From contig CAYUTJ010000003.1 of assembly GCA_964447735.1 (NCBI GenBank), positions 1-38,030 on the forward strand: a stretch of 38,030 bases of DNA, given 5' to 3'. Numbering within the stretch: position 1 is the first letter of the stretch; every line of letters starts with the position of its first letter. The notes under the pieces were generated by a model. It saw only the letters and a program-made list of their open reading frames with translations, had not been told where the DNA came from and made no database searches. Positions 8,870 to 18,922 of the stretch are shown in pieces. Position numbers and translations under genes: made by a program. The stretch is from CAYSYN01 sp964447735 (GTDB lineage: Bacteria > Patescibacteriota > Minisyncoccia > Minisyncoccales > GBS-2).

Positions 8870-11800
8870 ATGAAAACAAAATTTTTTGGGAAAAGAAAAA
8901 TTACTCTTTCACCTCCTCATTTTCTTGCAATTCAAAAAGAATCCTGGCAGAAATTTTTAGAAAAAGATATAGGAAAATTATTTAGGGAAATTTCTCCAAT
9001 CAAGGATTATACAAAGAAAGAACTTGAACTCTGGTTTTTGGATTACAAAATTGGAAAACCAAAATACTCTTCTGATGTTGAGGCTAGGGAAAACAATGAT
9101 ACTTTCTCAGCACCCTTAAGAGTTAAAGTAAGATTGAAAATTTTAAAAACAGGAGAGATAAAAGAACAAGAAATCTTTTTGACAAATTTACCCTTAATGA
9201 CAGAAAGGGGAACTTTTATTATTAATGGAGTAGAAAGAGTTTGCATTTCCCAATTAATCAGGTCTCCAGGACCTTTTTTTGTTTCTGAAAAAATCCCGGG
9301 GAAGAATTTCTTTGGAGCAAAAATTATTCCAAATAGGGGAGCTTGGTTGGAATTCGATACTGAGGTTTCTGGAGCAATTTCTGTAAAGATAGATAGAAGA
9401 AGAAAAGTAATGGCAACGACTCTCTTGAGAGCCTTAGGTTTTGAAAAAGATGAAGATTTGTTTGAGATTTTTAAAGATGTAAATAATGGAGAAATAGATT
9501 TTATTAAAGAAACGATAAAAAGGGATCCCGCAAAAAACAAAGAAGAGGCCTTAATCGAAATTTACCAAAAACTCAGACCAGGAGAAATGGCAACTCCTGA
9601 TATTGCTAGGGACTTTCTCAAAAATTTGTTCTTTAACTTTGAGAGATATGACCTTTCTGAAGTGGGAAGATGGAGAATGATTCAAAGATTAAATCAAAAA
9701 TGGAAAAAGAAAGAAATCGCAATCGAAGATAGAGTTTTGAAACCCCAAGATGTCGTTGATCTTTTGAAAGAGTTAATCAGAATGAATAATGACCCTTATG
9801 CTAAAGAAGATCAAATTGATCATTTGGGAAACAGAAGAGTAAGACCCTTTACAGAAATTTTATTAAATAGAATGAGATTGGGATTGACAAGAATGGCAAG
9901 AATAATCAGGGATAGAATGTCAACTTTGGACATTTCTACAATGACCCCAATTCAATTAATTAATCCCAGACCTTTAATGGCAGTAATTGAAGAATTTTTT
10001 GCCTCAGGAAGAATTTCTCAATTCATGGACAATGAAAATCCTTTGGCTGAAATGGAGCACAAAAGAAGATTAACTGCTTCAGGGCCAGGTGGTCTTACAA
10101 AAGAGAGAGCAGGTTTTGAGGTTAGAGATGTTCAAAGTTCTCACTATGGAAGGCTCTGTCCGATTCAAACTCCAGAAGGACAAAATGTTGGAATTACTAA
10201 TTACTTGGCTTTATATTCAAAACTAAATCCTTATGGATTTCTAGAGACTCCTTATTTTAAAGTTGAAAACGGAAAAGTTAAAAAACAGGTAGTTTATCTT
10301 TCAGCTTTTGAAGAAGAAAGATATAAAATAGCTGCTGGAAACGTCTTGATAGATGAAAAAGGAGAGATAAAAGAAGAGATAGTTGAAGGAAGATTTAAAG
10401 GAGAACCTTTAATGTTAAAAAAGAAAGAAATTCAACTTTTGGATGTATCTCCAGAGCAAATTCTTTCAGTTTCTTCTTCTTTAATTCCATTTTTGCAAAA
10501 TGATGATGCCAACAGGGCAATGATGGGTTCTAACATGCAAAGACAGGCAGTTCCTTTAATTGAACCTGAAGTACCTTTAGTAATGACTGGAAACGAAGAA
10601 AAAGTTGCAAAGGAATGCGGAAGAATAATTATAGCTGAAGAAGACGGTGTTGTTGAAGAAGTAGACGGACAAAAAATTGTTGTTAGAGAGAAAAGCGGAA
10701 GAAAGAAGGTTTATCATTTAAGAAGATTTTGGAGAACCAATCAATTTACTTGCTTTGATCAAAAACCAAGAGTAAAAAAAGGCCAAAAAATTAAAAAGGG
10801 AGAACCTTTAACAGATGGAGGAGCAATAAAAGATGGCAAATTGGCTTTAGGAAGAAATGTTTTAGTAGCATTTATGCCTTGGAGAGGTGGCAATTTTGAA
10901 GATGCAATTATTATTTCAGAAAGGTTAGTCAGGGATGATGTTTTTACTTCAATTTACATTGAAAATTTTGGTTGCGATGTTAGAGAAACGAAATTGGGTC
11001 CTGAAATTACAACTTCTGACATTCCAAACGTTTCTGAAGAAAAATTAAAAAATTTGGACGAAGAAGGAATTATTAGAATTGGAGCTGAGGTAAAACCCAG
11101 AGATATTTTAGTTGGAAAGATTTCTCCAAAAGGTGAAAAAGAATGGACTCCAGAAGAGAGGCTTTTAATGGCAATTTTTGGAGAAAAGGCAAAAGAAGTT
11201 AAAGATACTTCATTAAGAATGGAATACGGAAAAAGAGGAAAGGTAGTAAGGGTGAAGATTTTTTCTCGAGAGTTAGGACATAGATTAGATCCTGGAGTAA
11301 GAAAAAGAATAGAAGTTGAGGTGGCAGAGATTAGAAAAGTCGAAATAGGAGACAAATTAGCTGGAAGGCATGGTAACAAAGGAGTAATTTCCAAGATTTT
11401 ACCAGTTGAGGATATGCCTTATTTGGAAGATGGAACTCCTGTTGATGTAATTTTGTCTCCAATGTCAGTTATCTCAAGAATGAACGTAGGTCAAATTTTA
11501 GAAACAATGTTAGGCTTTGCAGCAAAGAAATTGGGATATTATGCTATCACCCCAGCTTTATCTGGAGCTACTTTAGAAGAGATAAAAGAGGAATTAAGAA
11601 AAGCCGGACTTCCAGAAGATGGAAAGGTAACTCTATACGATGGAAGAACAGGTTTGCCATTTCCAGAAAAAGTGACCGTAGGTTATATGTACATTATGAA
11701 ATTAATTCACATGGTTGCAGATAAAATCCACGCCAGATCCATTGGTCCTTATTCTTTGATTACTCAACAACCCCTCGGAGGTAAAGCCCAGTTTGGAGGA

Positions 11801-12067
11801 CAACGATTTGGAGAAATGGAGGTTTGGGCTTTAGAAGGCTATGGGGCAGCTCATGCTTTGCAAGAAATGCTAACTTTCAAATCAGACGATGTTCAAGGAA
11901 GAGCAAAGGCATACGAAGCAATTTTAAAAGGGGAAAAAGTAAAAGAACCAAACATACCAGCTTCCTTTTCTCTTTTAGTTTCAGAACTGAAATCTTTAAG
12001 TTTGGGAGTTGAAATAAAACTTAAAGAACCAAAAGAAGAAACCAAAAACAAAAAATCAAAAAAATGA
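8870..12067 (+). CDS. rpoB: RNA polymerase beta subunit
   Basis: Catalytic subunit of RNA polymerase that forms half of the active-site cleft with RpoC. 1065 residues, shorter than the E. coli protein (1342) as usual for compact beta subunits that lack lineage-specific insertions. Clear landmarks are the rifampicin-pocket segment ISQFMDNENPLAEMEHKRRL (about residues 381-400), GPGGLTKERAGFEVRDVQ, YGRLCPIQTPEGQNVG, the NAMMGSNMQRQAVPL-type segment, GDKLAGRHGNKGVIS and the C-terminal GGKAQFGGQRFGEMEVWALEGYGA. The start MKTKFFGKRKI fits the family. In the rif pocket the usual ISALG is LTASG. It overlaps rpoC by ATGA and is preceded by tandem promoters and a short hairpin. Confidence 0.98.
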   Translation: MKTKFFGKRKITLSPPHFLAIQKESWQKFLEKDIGKLFREISPIKDYTKKELELWFLDYKIGKPKYSSDVEARENNDTFSAPLRVKVRLKILKTGEIKEQEIFLTNLPLMTERGTFIINGVERVCISQLIRSPGPFFVSEKIPGKNFFGAKIIPNRGAWLEFDTEVSGAISVKIDRRRKVMATTLLRALGFEKDEDLFEIFKDVNNGEIDFIKETIKRDPAKNKEEALIEIYQKLRPGEMATPDIARDFLKNLFFNFERYDLSEVGRWRMIQRLNQKWKKKEIAIEDRVLKPQDVVDLLKELIRMNNDPYAKEDQIDHLGNRRVRPFTEILLNRMRLGLTRMARIIRDRMSTLDISTMTPIQLINPRPLMAVIEEFFASGRISQFMDNENPLAEMEHKRRLTASGPGGLTKERAGFEVRDVQSSHYGRLCPIQTPEGQNVGITNYLALYSKLNPYGFLETPYFKVENGKVKKQVVYLSAFEEERYKIAAGNVLIDEKGEIKEEIVEGRFKGEPLMLKKKEIQLLDVSPEQILSVSSSLIPFLQNDDANRAMMGSNMQRQAVPLIEPEVPLVMTGNEEKVAKECGRIIIAEEDGVVEEVDGQKIVVREKSGRKKVYHLRRFWRTNQFTCFDQKPRVKKGQKIKKGEPLTDGGAIKDGKLALGRNVLVAFMPWRGGNFEDAIIISERLVRDDVFTSIYIENFGCDVRETKLGPEITTSDIPNVSEEKLKNLDEEGIIRIGAEVKPRDILVGKISPKGEKEWTPEERLLMAIFGEKAKEVKDTSLRMEYGKRGKVVRVKIFSRELGHRLDPGVRKRIEVEVAEIRKVEIGDKLAGRHGNKGVISKILPVEDMPYLEDGTPVDVILSPMSVISRMNVGQILETMLGFAAKKLGYYAITPALSGATLEEIKEELRKAGLPEDGKVTLYDGRTGLPFPEKVTVGYMYIMKLIHMVADKIHARSIGPYSLITQQPLGGKAQFGGQRFGEMEVWALEGYGAAHALQEMLTFKSDDVQGRAKAYEAILKGEKVKEPNIPASFSLLVSELKSLSLGVEIKLKEPKEETKNKKSKK

Positions 12068-15000
12068 AAGTTGAGAATATCAAAGCAATTAGAATAAAAT
12101 TGGCTTCTCCAGAAGAAATTTTAAGTTGGAGTCACGGAGAGGTTACAAAACCTGAAACTATAAATTACAGAACTCAAAGAGCAGAAAGAGACGGTCTCTT
12201 TTGCGAAAAAATTTTTGGGCCTGAAAAGGATTATCAATGTTACTGCGGCAAATACAAAGGAGTGAAATATAAAGGATTAATTTGCGATAGATGCGGTGTT
12301 GAAATCACAAGATCTTCTGTCAGAAGAGAGAGAATGGGACATATAAAATTGGCCTGTCCTGTAGCTCATATTTGGTTTTTGAGAGGAGTTCCCTCAATGA
12401 TGGGAATTATTTTAGGTAAGACAAGAGAAGAATTAGAGAGAGTAGTTTATTTTGTTTCTTATATTATTACTAAAGTTGATGAGGAAGCAAAAAAGAAAAT
12501 TTTAGAAGAGATCGAAAGAGAATTTAAAGCAAAAGTAAAGGCAAAAAGAGCAGAAATTACTGATAAAGAAAAATTAAAGAAAGAAATTGAAAAACTGAAA
12601 GCACAAAGAGAAAAGGCAAAGAAAGAGGTTTTAGAGATTAAACCATTGAAAATTCTTTCTGAATTAGAATACAGAGATTTAGCCTTAAAATATGGACAAT
12701 GTTTCGAAGCTGGTACTGGAGCTGAAACTCTAAGAAAGATTTTTGAAAAGATAGATCTGAAAGCAGAGATTAAGAAAATGGAAAAAGAAGTAGAAAGGGA
12801 AGGTCCTCTGGCTCAGAGAAAAACCCTAGTTAGATTAAGAATCTTTAAAGCAATGGAGAGAGCTAAAATCAGACCAGAGTGGATGTTTCTAACTGTTTTG
12901 CCAGTTTCACCCCCAGAATTAAGACCAATGGTTCAATTAGACGGAGGAAGATATGCTTCTTCAGATTTGAATGATCTTTACAGAAGAGTAATCAACAGAA
13001 ACAATAGATTAAAATATCTTTTGGAAATTGGAGCTCCAGAAGTGATTATCAGAAATGAAAAAAGAATGCTCCAAGAAGCAGTCGATGCTTTGATCGACAA
13101 TGGAATGAGAAAAGCAGTTACTACTAAAGCAACCACTGGAGGTAAAAGACTTTTGAAATCTTTAGCTGACATGCTCAGGGGAAAGCAAGGAAGGTTTAGA
13201 CAAAATCTTTTGGGAAAAAGAGTCGATTATTCTGGAAGGTCAGTAATTGTAGTTGGGCCAGAATTGAAAATCACTCAGGTTGGACTTCCAAAAACAATGG
13301 CTTTGGAAATTTTCAGACCTTTTGTCATCAGAAAACTTTTAGAAAAAGGAATAGTTTTTAATGTCAAAGCAGCCAACGATTTAATCGAAGATCAAACAGA
13401 CGAAGTTTTTGAGTGTTTAGAAGAAGTAGTTAAAGACAAATTAGTTTTGCTAAACAGAGCCCCAACTTTACATAGATTAAACATTCAAGCTTTCTACCCT
13501 GTTTTGATAGAAGGGAGAGCAATTAGAATTCATCCAATGATTTGCAAATCCTATAACGCTGACTTTGACGGAGACCAAATGGCAGTGTTTTTGCCAATTT
13601 CAGATGAAGCTCAAAAAGAAGCTAAAGAGAGAATGTTTTCTTTGATTAATCTTTTAAAGCCTGCAACTGGAAAACCGATTGTGACTTTATATCAAGATAT
13701 TGTTTTGGGATGCTATTATTTAACACAAATTTTTGAAGGGAAAAAGGGAGAGGGAAAGATTTTTTCTTGTAAAGAAGAGGCAATTTTAGCCTATGAATTA
13801 GGGAAAGTAGATTTAAGAGTTAAAGTAAAAGTTAAAATTAAAAATCAAATTTTAGAAACTTCTGTTGGAAGAATAATTTTTAATTCTGTTTTCCCCGAAG
13901 ATTTTCCCTTTCAAAATAAAGAAATCAAAATAAAGGATTTAGAAAAAATTATTGCTGATTTACTTGAGAAATATTCCCCAGAAAAAATTGGAGAAATTTT
14001 AGATAGAATAAAGGATTTGGGATTTGAATTTGCAACCTTTTCAGGAACTACTTTTGGAGTTGATGATTTAGTAGATTTGTCTCAAAAAGGAAAGATTTTG
14101 AAAGAAGCTGAAGAGGAAGTTGAAAAACTAGAAAAACATTTCAAAAAAGGATTTTTAACAAAAGAAGAGAAATCAACTAGGGCAATTACTGTTTGGGCAA
14201 AGGCAAAATCTGAGATTGAGAAAAAACTAATTGAAAGCTTTCCAAAAGAAAATTCAATTTCAATGATGATTTCAGCTGGAGCTCGAGGTTCCTGGTCACA
14301 GGTGATCCAGATGGCCGGGATGAAAGGATTAGTAGTAAATCCTGTAGGAAAGATTATTGAACTTCCTGTAAAAGCTTCTTATAAAGAAGGTTTCACAGTT
14401 TTGGAATATTTCATCTCCACTCATGGTGCAAGGAAAGGAATGGTAGATAAAGCTTTGAGAACTTCAACTGCTGGTTATTTAACTAGAAGATTGGTTGATG
14501 TAGCCCACGAAATAATAGTAACAGAAAAAGATTGTAAAGATCAAAAGGGAATTGAGATTTTGAGAAAAGATGCTGATGAGATTGGCCAAGATTTCTTAAT
14601 GAAAATTGTTGGGAGATTTGCTTTAGAAGATATAAAGACAAAAAGAGGAAGGATAATCGTAAAGAAAGGTGAAATTATTGATTGGGAAAAAGGAAAAGAG
14701 ATTGTAAAAAACAAAATTGAGAAAGTAAGAATTAGGTCACCTTTGACTTGTAAAACAAAGAGAGGAATTTGTCAAAAATGTTATGGATGGGATTTAGGAA
14801 GGGGAAGATTAGTAGAGCTAGGAGAAGCAGTTGGAATCGTTGCTGCTCAATCCATTGGGGAACCTGGAACTCAATTGACAATGAGAACTTTCCACTATGG
14901 AGGAGTTTTGGGGGAAGCAGACATTACAACCGGACTTCCGAGAGTTGAAGAAGTTCTTGAAGCCAGAACTCCAAATTTGGAAGCTGTGGTTTCAGAAGTC

Positions 15001-15636
15001 GAAGGTCAAGTTATAGATATCACAAAAGATGGGAAAATTAAAATTAAGGCAAAGAAAGGAAATCCAAAAACTCAATTTTTTGAATATTCAGCCCCTCCTC
15101 AGTTTGAGATTTTAGTAAAAAAAGGAGAAAAAGTAGAAAAAGGGCAACCTTTAACAGAGGGAAATATTAATTTGAAAAAATTAGCTCGCTTTTTAACAAA
15201 AGAGCAACTTCAGAAAAAGATTATTCAAGAAGTTCAAAAAATTTATGTTAGCCAGGGAGTTCAAATTCACGATAAACACTTTGAAATTATTGTTAGACAA
15301 ATGTTTTCAAGAGTTAAAATAAAAGAAAGAGGGGATTCTGACTTTTTGCCAGGCCAGATTATAGAAAAAGCAACCTTCCTTGAGGAAAACAAAAGATTAA
15401 AGAAAGAAGGAAAAAAATTAGCTAAAGCCAAAGAAATAATGTTGGGAATTTCAAAGGTAGCTTTGACTACAGAATCTTTCTTATCAGCAGCTTCTTTCCA
15501 AGAAACGACAAGAGTTTTAATTAAGGCAGCAATAGAGGGCAAAGTTGATTATTTGAGGGGATTAAAAGAAAATGTAATCATTGGAAAATTAATTCCAGCG
15601 GGTACTGGTTTTAGAAGAGATGAGGAGAAAAAATAA
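12064..15636 (+). CDS. rpoC: RNA polymerase beta' subunit
   Basis: Largest RNA polymerase subunit. It carries the catalytic magnesium loop NADFDGD (YNADFDGDQMAVFLP, near residue 500). The N-terminal zinc ribbon shows CYCGKYKGVKYKGLICDRC, and a second zinc site near the C terminus shows CKTKRGICQKC. The bridge/trigger region includes GARGSWSQVIQMAGMKGLV and the trigger-loop neighbourhood SIGEPGTQLTMRTFHYGG. 1190 residues is a normal compact size. It is translationally coupled to rpoB (ATGA), and its last 17 bases overlap the ftsK start. Confidence 0.98.
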   Translation: MKVENIKAIRIKLASPEEILSWSHGEVTKPETINYRTQRAERDGLFCEKIFGPEKDYQCYCGKYKGVKYKGLICDRCGVEITRSSVRRERMGHIKLACPVAHIWFLRGVPSMMGIILGKTREELERVVYFVSYIITKVDEEAKKKILEEIEREFKAKVKAKRAEITDKEKLKKEIEKLKAQREKAKKEVLEIKPLKILSELEYRDLALKYGQCFEAGTGAETLRKIFEKIDLKAEIKKMEKEVEREGPLAQRKTLVRLRIFKAMERAKIRPEWMFLTVLPVSPPELRPMVQLDGGRYASSDLNDLYRRVINRNNRLKYLLEIGAPEVIIRNEKRMLQEAVDALIDNGMRKAVTTKATTGGKRLLKSLADMLRGKQGRFRQNLLGKRVDYSGRSVIVVGPELKITQVGLPKTMALEIFRPFVIRKLLEKGIVFNVKAANDLIEDQTDEVFECLEEVVKDKLVLLNRAPTLHRLNIQAFYPVLIEGRAIRIHPMICKSYNADFDGDQMAVFLPISDEAQKEAKERMFSLINLLKPATGKPIVTLYQDIVLGCYYLTQIFEGKKGEGKIFSCKEEAILAYELGKVDLRVKVKVKIKNQILETSVGRIIFNSVFPEDFPFQNKEIKIKDLEKIIADLLEKYSPEKIGEILDRIKDLGFEFATFSGTTFGVDDLVDLSQKGKILKEAEEEVEKLEKHFKKGFLTKEEKSTRAITVWAKAKSEIEKKLIESFPKENSISMMISAGARGSWSQVIQMAGMKGLVVNPVGKIIELPVKASYKEGFTVLEYFISTHGARKGMVDKALRTSTAGYLTRRLVDVAHEIIVTEKDCKDQKGIEILRKDADEIGQDFLMKIVGRFALEDIKTKRGRIIVKKGEIIDWEKGKEIVKNKIEKVRIRSPLTCKTKRGICQKCYGWDLGRGRLVELGEAVGIVAAQSIGEPGTQLTMRTFHYGGVLGEADITTGLPRVEEVLEARTPNLEAVVSEVEGQVIDITKDGKIKIKAKKGNPKTQFFEYSAPPQFEILVKKGEKVEKGQPLTEGNINLKKLARFLTKEQLQKKIIQEVQKIYVSQGVQIHDKHFEIIVRQMFSRVKIKERGDSDFLPGQIIEKATFLEENKRLKKEGKKLAKAKEIMLGISKVALTTESFLSAASFQETTRVLIKAAIEGKVDYLRGLKENVIIGKLIPAGTGFRRDEEKK

Positions 15637-17692
15637 AAAATTTTTAAAAAAGAGAAAAAAAATTTCAGTTTCTAAAAAAAAATTGAAAAAGATTTTAGTT
15701 TTTTTAAAAAAGATTTTGATTAAAATTTTCTCAAATTATATCTTTCTGGGGGCAATTTTTGTTTTTCTTTCAATTTTCTATCTTTTTTCAATTTTCGGAC
15801 AAGCTGGAATTTTAGGAGAAAAAATTTTTGACCTTACTTTCAAAATTGTTGGAGGAGGAATTGCAATTTTACCTTTGACCTTTTTACTTTCTGGCCTTTC
15901 CTTTTTTTTCTCTCCTTACAAAAGAAAAGAAATTTATATTCTTTTGGCTTTTTTACTTTCGGCACTTAGTTTTTCTGGTTTTTTAAAAGAAGGTTTTTGG
16001 GGAGAAACTATTTTTTCTTTGTCTCAAAAACTTTTTGGTAAGGTTTTAACTCAAATAATTTTCCTTTCTCTTTTACTATTTTCTTTCTTTATTTTTTATT
16101 TACTTTTGAAAAGAGAAAAACAAAAAGAAGTATTGCCCAAACCCTCTTTGATAAAAAGAATTTTAATTCCCACTTTCAAAGAAAAGGAAATTCCTCCTCC
16201 CCAGAAAACTTTAAAAGTTGAAGAAGAGAAAGAAAAGAAAGAGAGAGAAAAAGGAATTTTAAAACTTGAATATCAATCCCCCCCTCTCGAATTTTTAGAA
16301 ACAGATAAAGGAAAACCTTCTCCAGGAGACATAAGAGAAAATTGCTTGATAATTAAAAAGACTTTAGAAAATTTTGGAATTGAAGTTGAAATGGGAGAAG
16401 TTTTTGTGGGACCTACTGTTACTCAGTACACTTTAAAACCTGCCGAAGGAGTAAAACTTTCAAAAATTACTTCGCTAACAAACGATTTAGCTTTAGCTTT
16501 AGCTTCCCATCCAATCAGAATTGAAGCTCCTATACCTGGAAAATCGTTGGTAGGAATTGAGGTACCAAATAAAGTAAGAACTTTGGTAAGATTAAGGGAT
16601 TTAATTTCTCTTGACGATTTCCAGAAAGCCCCTTCACCTTTAACTTTTATTGTAGGAAGAGATGTTGCCGGGATTCCTGTTTTTGCAGATTTAGCTAGAA
16701 TGCCCCATTTGTTAGTTGCTGGAGCTACAGGAACTGGAAAGACAATCTTTTTGAACAGTTTAATTTTGTCTTTAGTTTATAGAAATTCTCCAAAGATCTT
16801 AAAGTTCGTTTTGATAGATCCAAAAAGAGTTGAGTTTAGGACTTATCAAAATCTGCCTCATTTGATAGCTCCGGTAATTTTTGATTCAGAAAAGGTAGTT
16901 TCTGTTTTAGATTGGTTAGTTGTAGAAATGGAGAGAAGATTTCAAGTTTTAGGTAGAGAGTCTGTCAGGAACATTTTTTCCTTTAACCAAAAGGCAATTT
17001 CTCAAGGAGGGATTTTAATGCCTTATATTGTTTTAATTATTGATGAATTAGCTGACATTATGGCAGCCAAAGGAAGAGAGGTTGAAAATAGAATTGTAAG
17101 ATTGGCTCAACTGGCAAGGGCTGTTGGAATCCATTTGGTTTTAGCAACTCAAAGACCATCAGTCGAAGTTTTAACAGGATTAATTAAAGCGAACATTACT
17201 TCAAGAGTTGCTTTCCAAGTCGCTTCTCAATTTGATTCAAGAACGATTTTGGATTTAGCTGGAGCTGAGAAATTATTGGGGAGAGGAGATATGCTTTTCA
17301 TTTCTGCTCAATCTCCCAAACCCAAAAGAATTCAGGGAGCTTATGTTTCAGAAAAGGAAGTCAAAAAAATTGTTAACTGGTTTAAAGAAAAGGGAATGTT
17401 GCCAAATTTCGATCAAGATCTTTTGAGTACTTTAAAAAGAATTGAAGAACAAAAAGCTGAAAAAGGATTTTTTGTTGAAGATGACCCCCTTTATGAAGAC
17501 GCAAAAAGAGTCGTCATTCAAGCCAAAAGAGCTTCTGCCTCTCTTTTGCAAAGAAGATTAAAAATTGGTTATGCCAGGGCTGCAAGATTAATCGATCTTT
17601 TAGAAAAAAGAGGAGTAGTTGGCCCCTCAAGAGGTTCAAAACCAAGAGAAGTTTTGATCGGAGAAGATGAGGAAGAATGGGAGAAAATTTGA
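15620..17692 (+). CDS. ftsK: DNA translocase FtsK/SpoIIIE
   Basis: Membrane-anchored hexameric ATPase that pumps chromosomal DNA through the closing septum. 690 residues. A very basic N terminus (MRRKNKKFLKKRKK) is followed by four membrane segments (about 30-170) and a charged linker (about 175-230). The motor follows, with Walker A GATGTGKT near residue 370, Walker B VLIIDELADIM near 470 and ATQRPSVEVLTGLIKANITSR. The C-terminal winged-helix gamma domain (SASLLQRRLKIGYARAARLID) normally recognises polar KOPS-type sequences and contacts XerD. The start lies inside rpoC in another frame; no better start is seen because the basic N terminus is typical. It is probably transcribed with rpoBC. 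Confidence 0.95.
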   Translation: MRRKNKKFLKKRKKISVSKKKLKKILVFLKKILIKIFSNYIFLGAIFVFLSIFYLFSIFGQAGILGEKIFDLTFKIVGGGIAILPLTFLLSGLSFFFSPYKRKEIYILLAFLLSALSFSGFLKEGFWGETIFSLSQKLFGKVLTQIIFLSLLLFSFFIFYLLLKREKQKEVLPKPSLIKRILIPTFKEKEIPPPQKTLKVEEEKEKKEREKGILKLEYQSPPLEFLETDKGKPSPGDIRENCLIIKKTLENFGIEVEMGEVFVGPTVTQYTLKPAEGVKLSKITSLTNDLALALASHPIRIEAPIPGKSLVGIEVPNKVRTLVRLRDLISLDDFQKAPSPLTFIVGRDVAGIPVFADLARMPHLLVAGATGTGKTIFLNSLILSLVYRNSPKILKFVLIDPKRVEFRTYQNLPHLIAPVIFDSEKVVSVLDWLVVEMERRFQVLGRESVRNIFSFNQKAISQGGILMPYIVLIIDELADIMAAKGREVENRIVRLAQLARAVGIHLVLATQRPSVEVLTGLIKANITSRVAFQVASQFDSRTILDLAGAEKLLGRGDMLFISAQSPKPKRIQGAYVSEKEVKKIVNWFKEKGMLPNFDQDLLSTLKRIEEQKAEKGFFVEDDPLYEDAKRVVIQAKRASASLLQRRLKIGYARAARLIDLLEKRGVVGPSRGSKPREVLIGEDEEEWEKI

Positions 17693-17716
17693 TAAAAAAT
17701 AAAAAAGTTCTAAAAT
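17689..17716 (+). promoter_or_regulatory. recA promoter (TTGATA - 16 bp - TAAAAT), leaderless
   Basis: TTGATA at 17689-17694 (overlapping the ftsK stop) and TAAAAT at 17711-17716. The -10 ends 8 nt before the ATG at 17725, so transcription should begin at or within a few bases of the start codon. No obvious LexA-type palindrome is seen. Confidence 0.65.
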
Positions 17717-17724
17717 AGAAATTG

Positions 17725-18726
17725 ATGCCCAAAAAAGAGAAAGAAAAATCAAAGCAAGGGTTGGAGATCGCTTTAGAAGAAATCAAGAAAAAGTTTGGAG
17801 AAGGAGCGATAATGAAGTTAAAAGAAGTAAAGCCTGCAAGTTGCGATGTTATACCAACAGGCTCAATTTCTTTAGATTTGGCTTTGGGAGTTGGAGGTTT
17901 ACCAAGAGGGAGGGTAGTAGAAATTTATGGACCCGAAGCTTCTGGAAAAACAACTTTGGCTTTACATTGTTTAGCTGAAGCTCAAAAACAAGGAGGAGTT
18001 GGAGCTTTTGTTGATGCAGAACATGCTTTAGATCCAGAATATGCAAAAAGAATCGGAGTTAATGTTGAAGAACTTTTAATTTCACAACCTGAATCAGGAG
18101 AAGAAGCTTTACAAATTGTAGAAACTTTAGTTAGGTCTGGAGAAGTTGATGTCATTGTTGTAGATTCGGTCGCAGCCTTAGTGCCAAAGGCTGAGATTGC
18201 AGGAGAAATGGGAGAATTTGAAATTGCTTTACAAGCGAGATTGATGAGCCAGGCTTTAAGAAAATTGTCAGGAGCGATTTCAAAAACAAAAACAATCGTT
18301 ATTTTTTTGAACCAAACAAGGATGAAAATTGGCTCTTACGGAAAACCCGAGACCACCCCAGGAGGGTTGGCTTTGAAATTTTACGCTTCAGTAAGAATAG
18401 AATTAAAAAGAATAGCTAAAATTAAAAAGGGAGATGAGATTATCGGAAATAAAGTTTTAGCTAGAATTGTCAAAAATAAAGTTGCTGCTCCCTTCAAAAC
18501 AGCAGAATTTAATATTTACTATAACGAAGGAATTTCAAAATGGGCAGATTTGATTAACACTGGATTGAAATATGGCGTAATAAAAAAATCAGGATCTTGG
18601 CTTCAATTTGAAAATTCAAAATTAGGCATGGGACTAGAACAAGCCAAGGAATTTTTAAGAGAAAATCAAGAAATTGCTGAAAAAATAAAAAAGAAAATTT
18701 TTCAAGTAGTTTATTCTACTACATAA
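17725..18726 (+). CDS. recA: Recombinase RecA
   Basis: RecA forms filaments on single-stranded DNA and drives homologous pairing, and in many bacteria triggers the SOS response. The ATG at 17725 is preferred to the in-frame TTG just before it because the promoter predicts a transcript starting there. 333 residues, the usual core size. Walker A GPEASGKTT, FVDAEHALDPEYAKRIGV, Walker B VIVVDSVAALVPKAEI, the L1 region GEMGEF, the L2 region NQTRMKIGSYGKPETTPGG and the C-terminal GSWLQFENSKLGMG are all present. No intein interrupts it. Its last 16 bases overlap the 3' end of rpsR on the other strand. Confidence 0.98.
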   Translation: MPKKEKEKSKQGLEIALEEIKKKFGEGAIMKLKEVKPASCDVIPTGSISLDLALGVGGLPRGRVVEIYGPEASGKTTLALHCLAEAQKQGGVGAFVDAEHALDPEYAKRIGVNVEELLISQPESGEEALQIVETLVRSGEVDVIVVDSVAALVPKAEIAGEMGEFEIALQARLMSQALRKLSGAISKTKTIVIFLNQTRMKIGSYGKPETTPGGLALKFYASVRIELKRIAKIKKGDEIIGNKVLARIVKNKVAAPFKTAEFNIYYNEGISKWADLINTGLKYGVIKKSGSWLQFENSKLGMGLEQAKEFLRENQEIAEKIKKKIFQVVYSTT

Positions 18727-18908
18727 GGCAAAAGTCCCAAATACCTGGCTCTTTTTACAGCTTTCTTTAATTTTCTTTGATGAAAAGCGCAGACTCCTGT
18801 TTTCTTTTTCTTTTTTATTTTTCCAGAAAGAGAAAGGAACCTCTCCAAAAGAGAGGTATTTTTGAAATCAATTTCCTGTATGTTTCTCTGGCAAAAATAA
18901 CAGGGCAT
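18711..18908 (-). CDS. rpsR: Small ribosomal subunit protein bS18
   Basis: 65-residue S18, which binds S6 on the platform of the 30S subunit. It is a zinc-binding form: CYFC at residues 3-6 and CAFH in TGVCAFHQRKL. The conserved C-terminal KRARYLGLLPYV is intact. The protein starts almost at the zinc motif, with no basic N-terminal extension. Its 3' end overlaps recA by 16 bp on opposite strands. The gene normally follows ssb directly; here 235 bp separate the two, holding an inserted palindromic element and a second copy of the first 10 codons of rpsR. Confidence 0.95.
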   Translation of the reverse strand: MPCYFCQRNIQEIDFKNTSLLERFLSLSGKIKKKKKTGVCAFHQRKLKKAVKRARYLGLLPYVVE

Positions 18909-18914
18909 AATTTT
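18880..18914. repeat. 35-bp direct repeat, copy A (rpsR 5' end)
   Basis: Exactly identical to 19105-19139. It covers the bases just before the rpsR ATG and the first 10 codons of the intact gene. Confidence 0.92.
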
Positions 18915-18922
18915 GGATTAAT

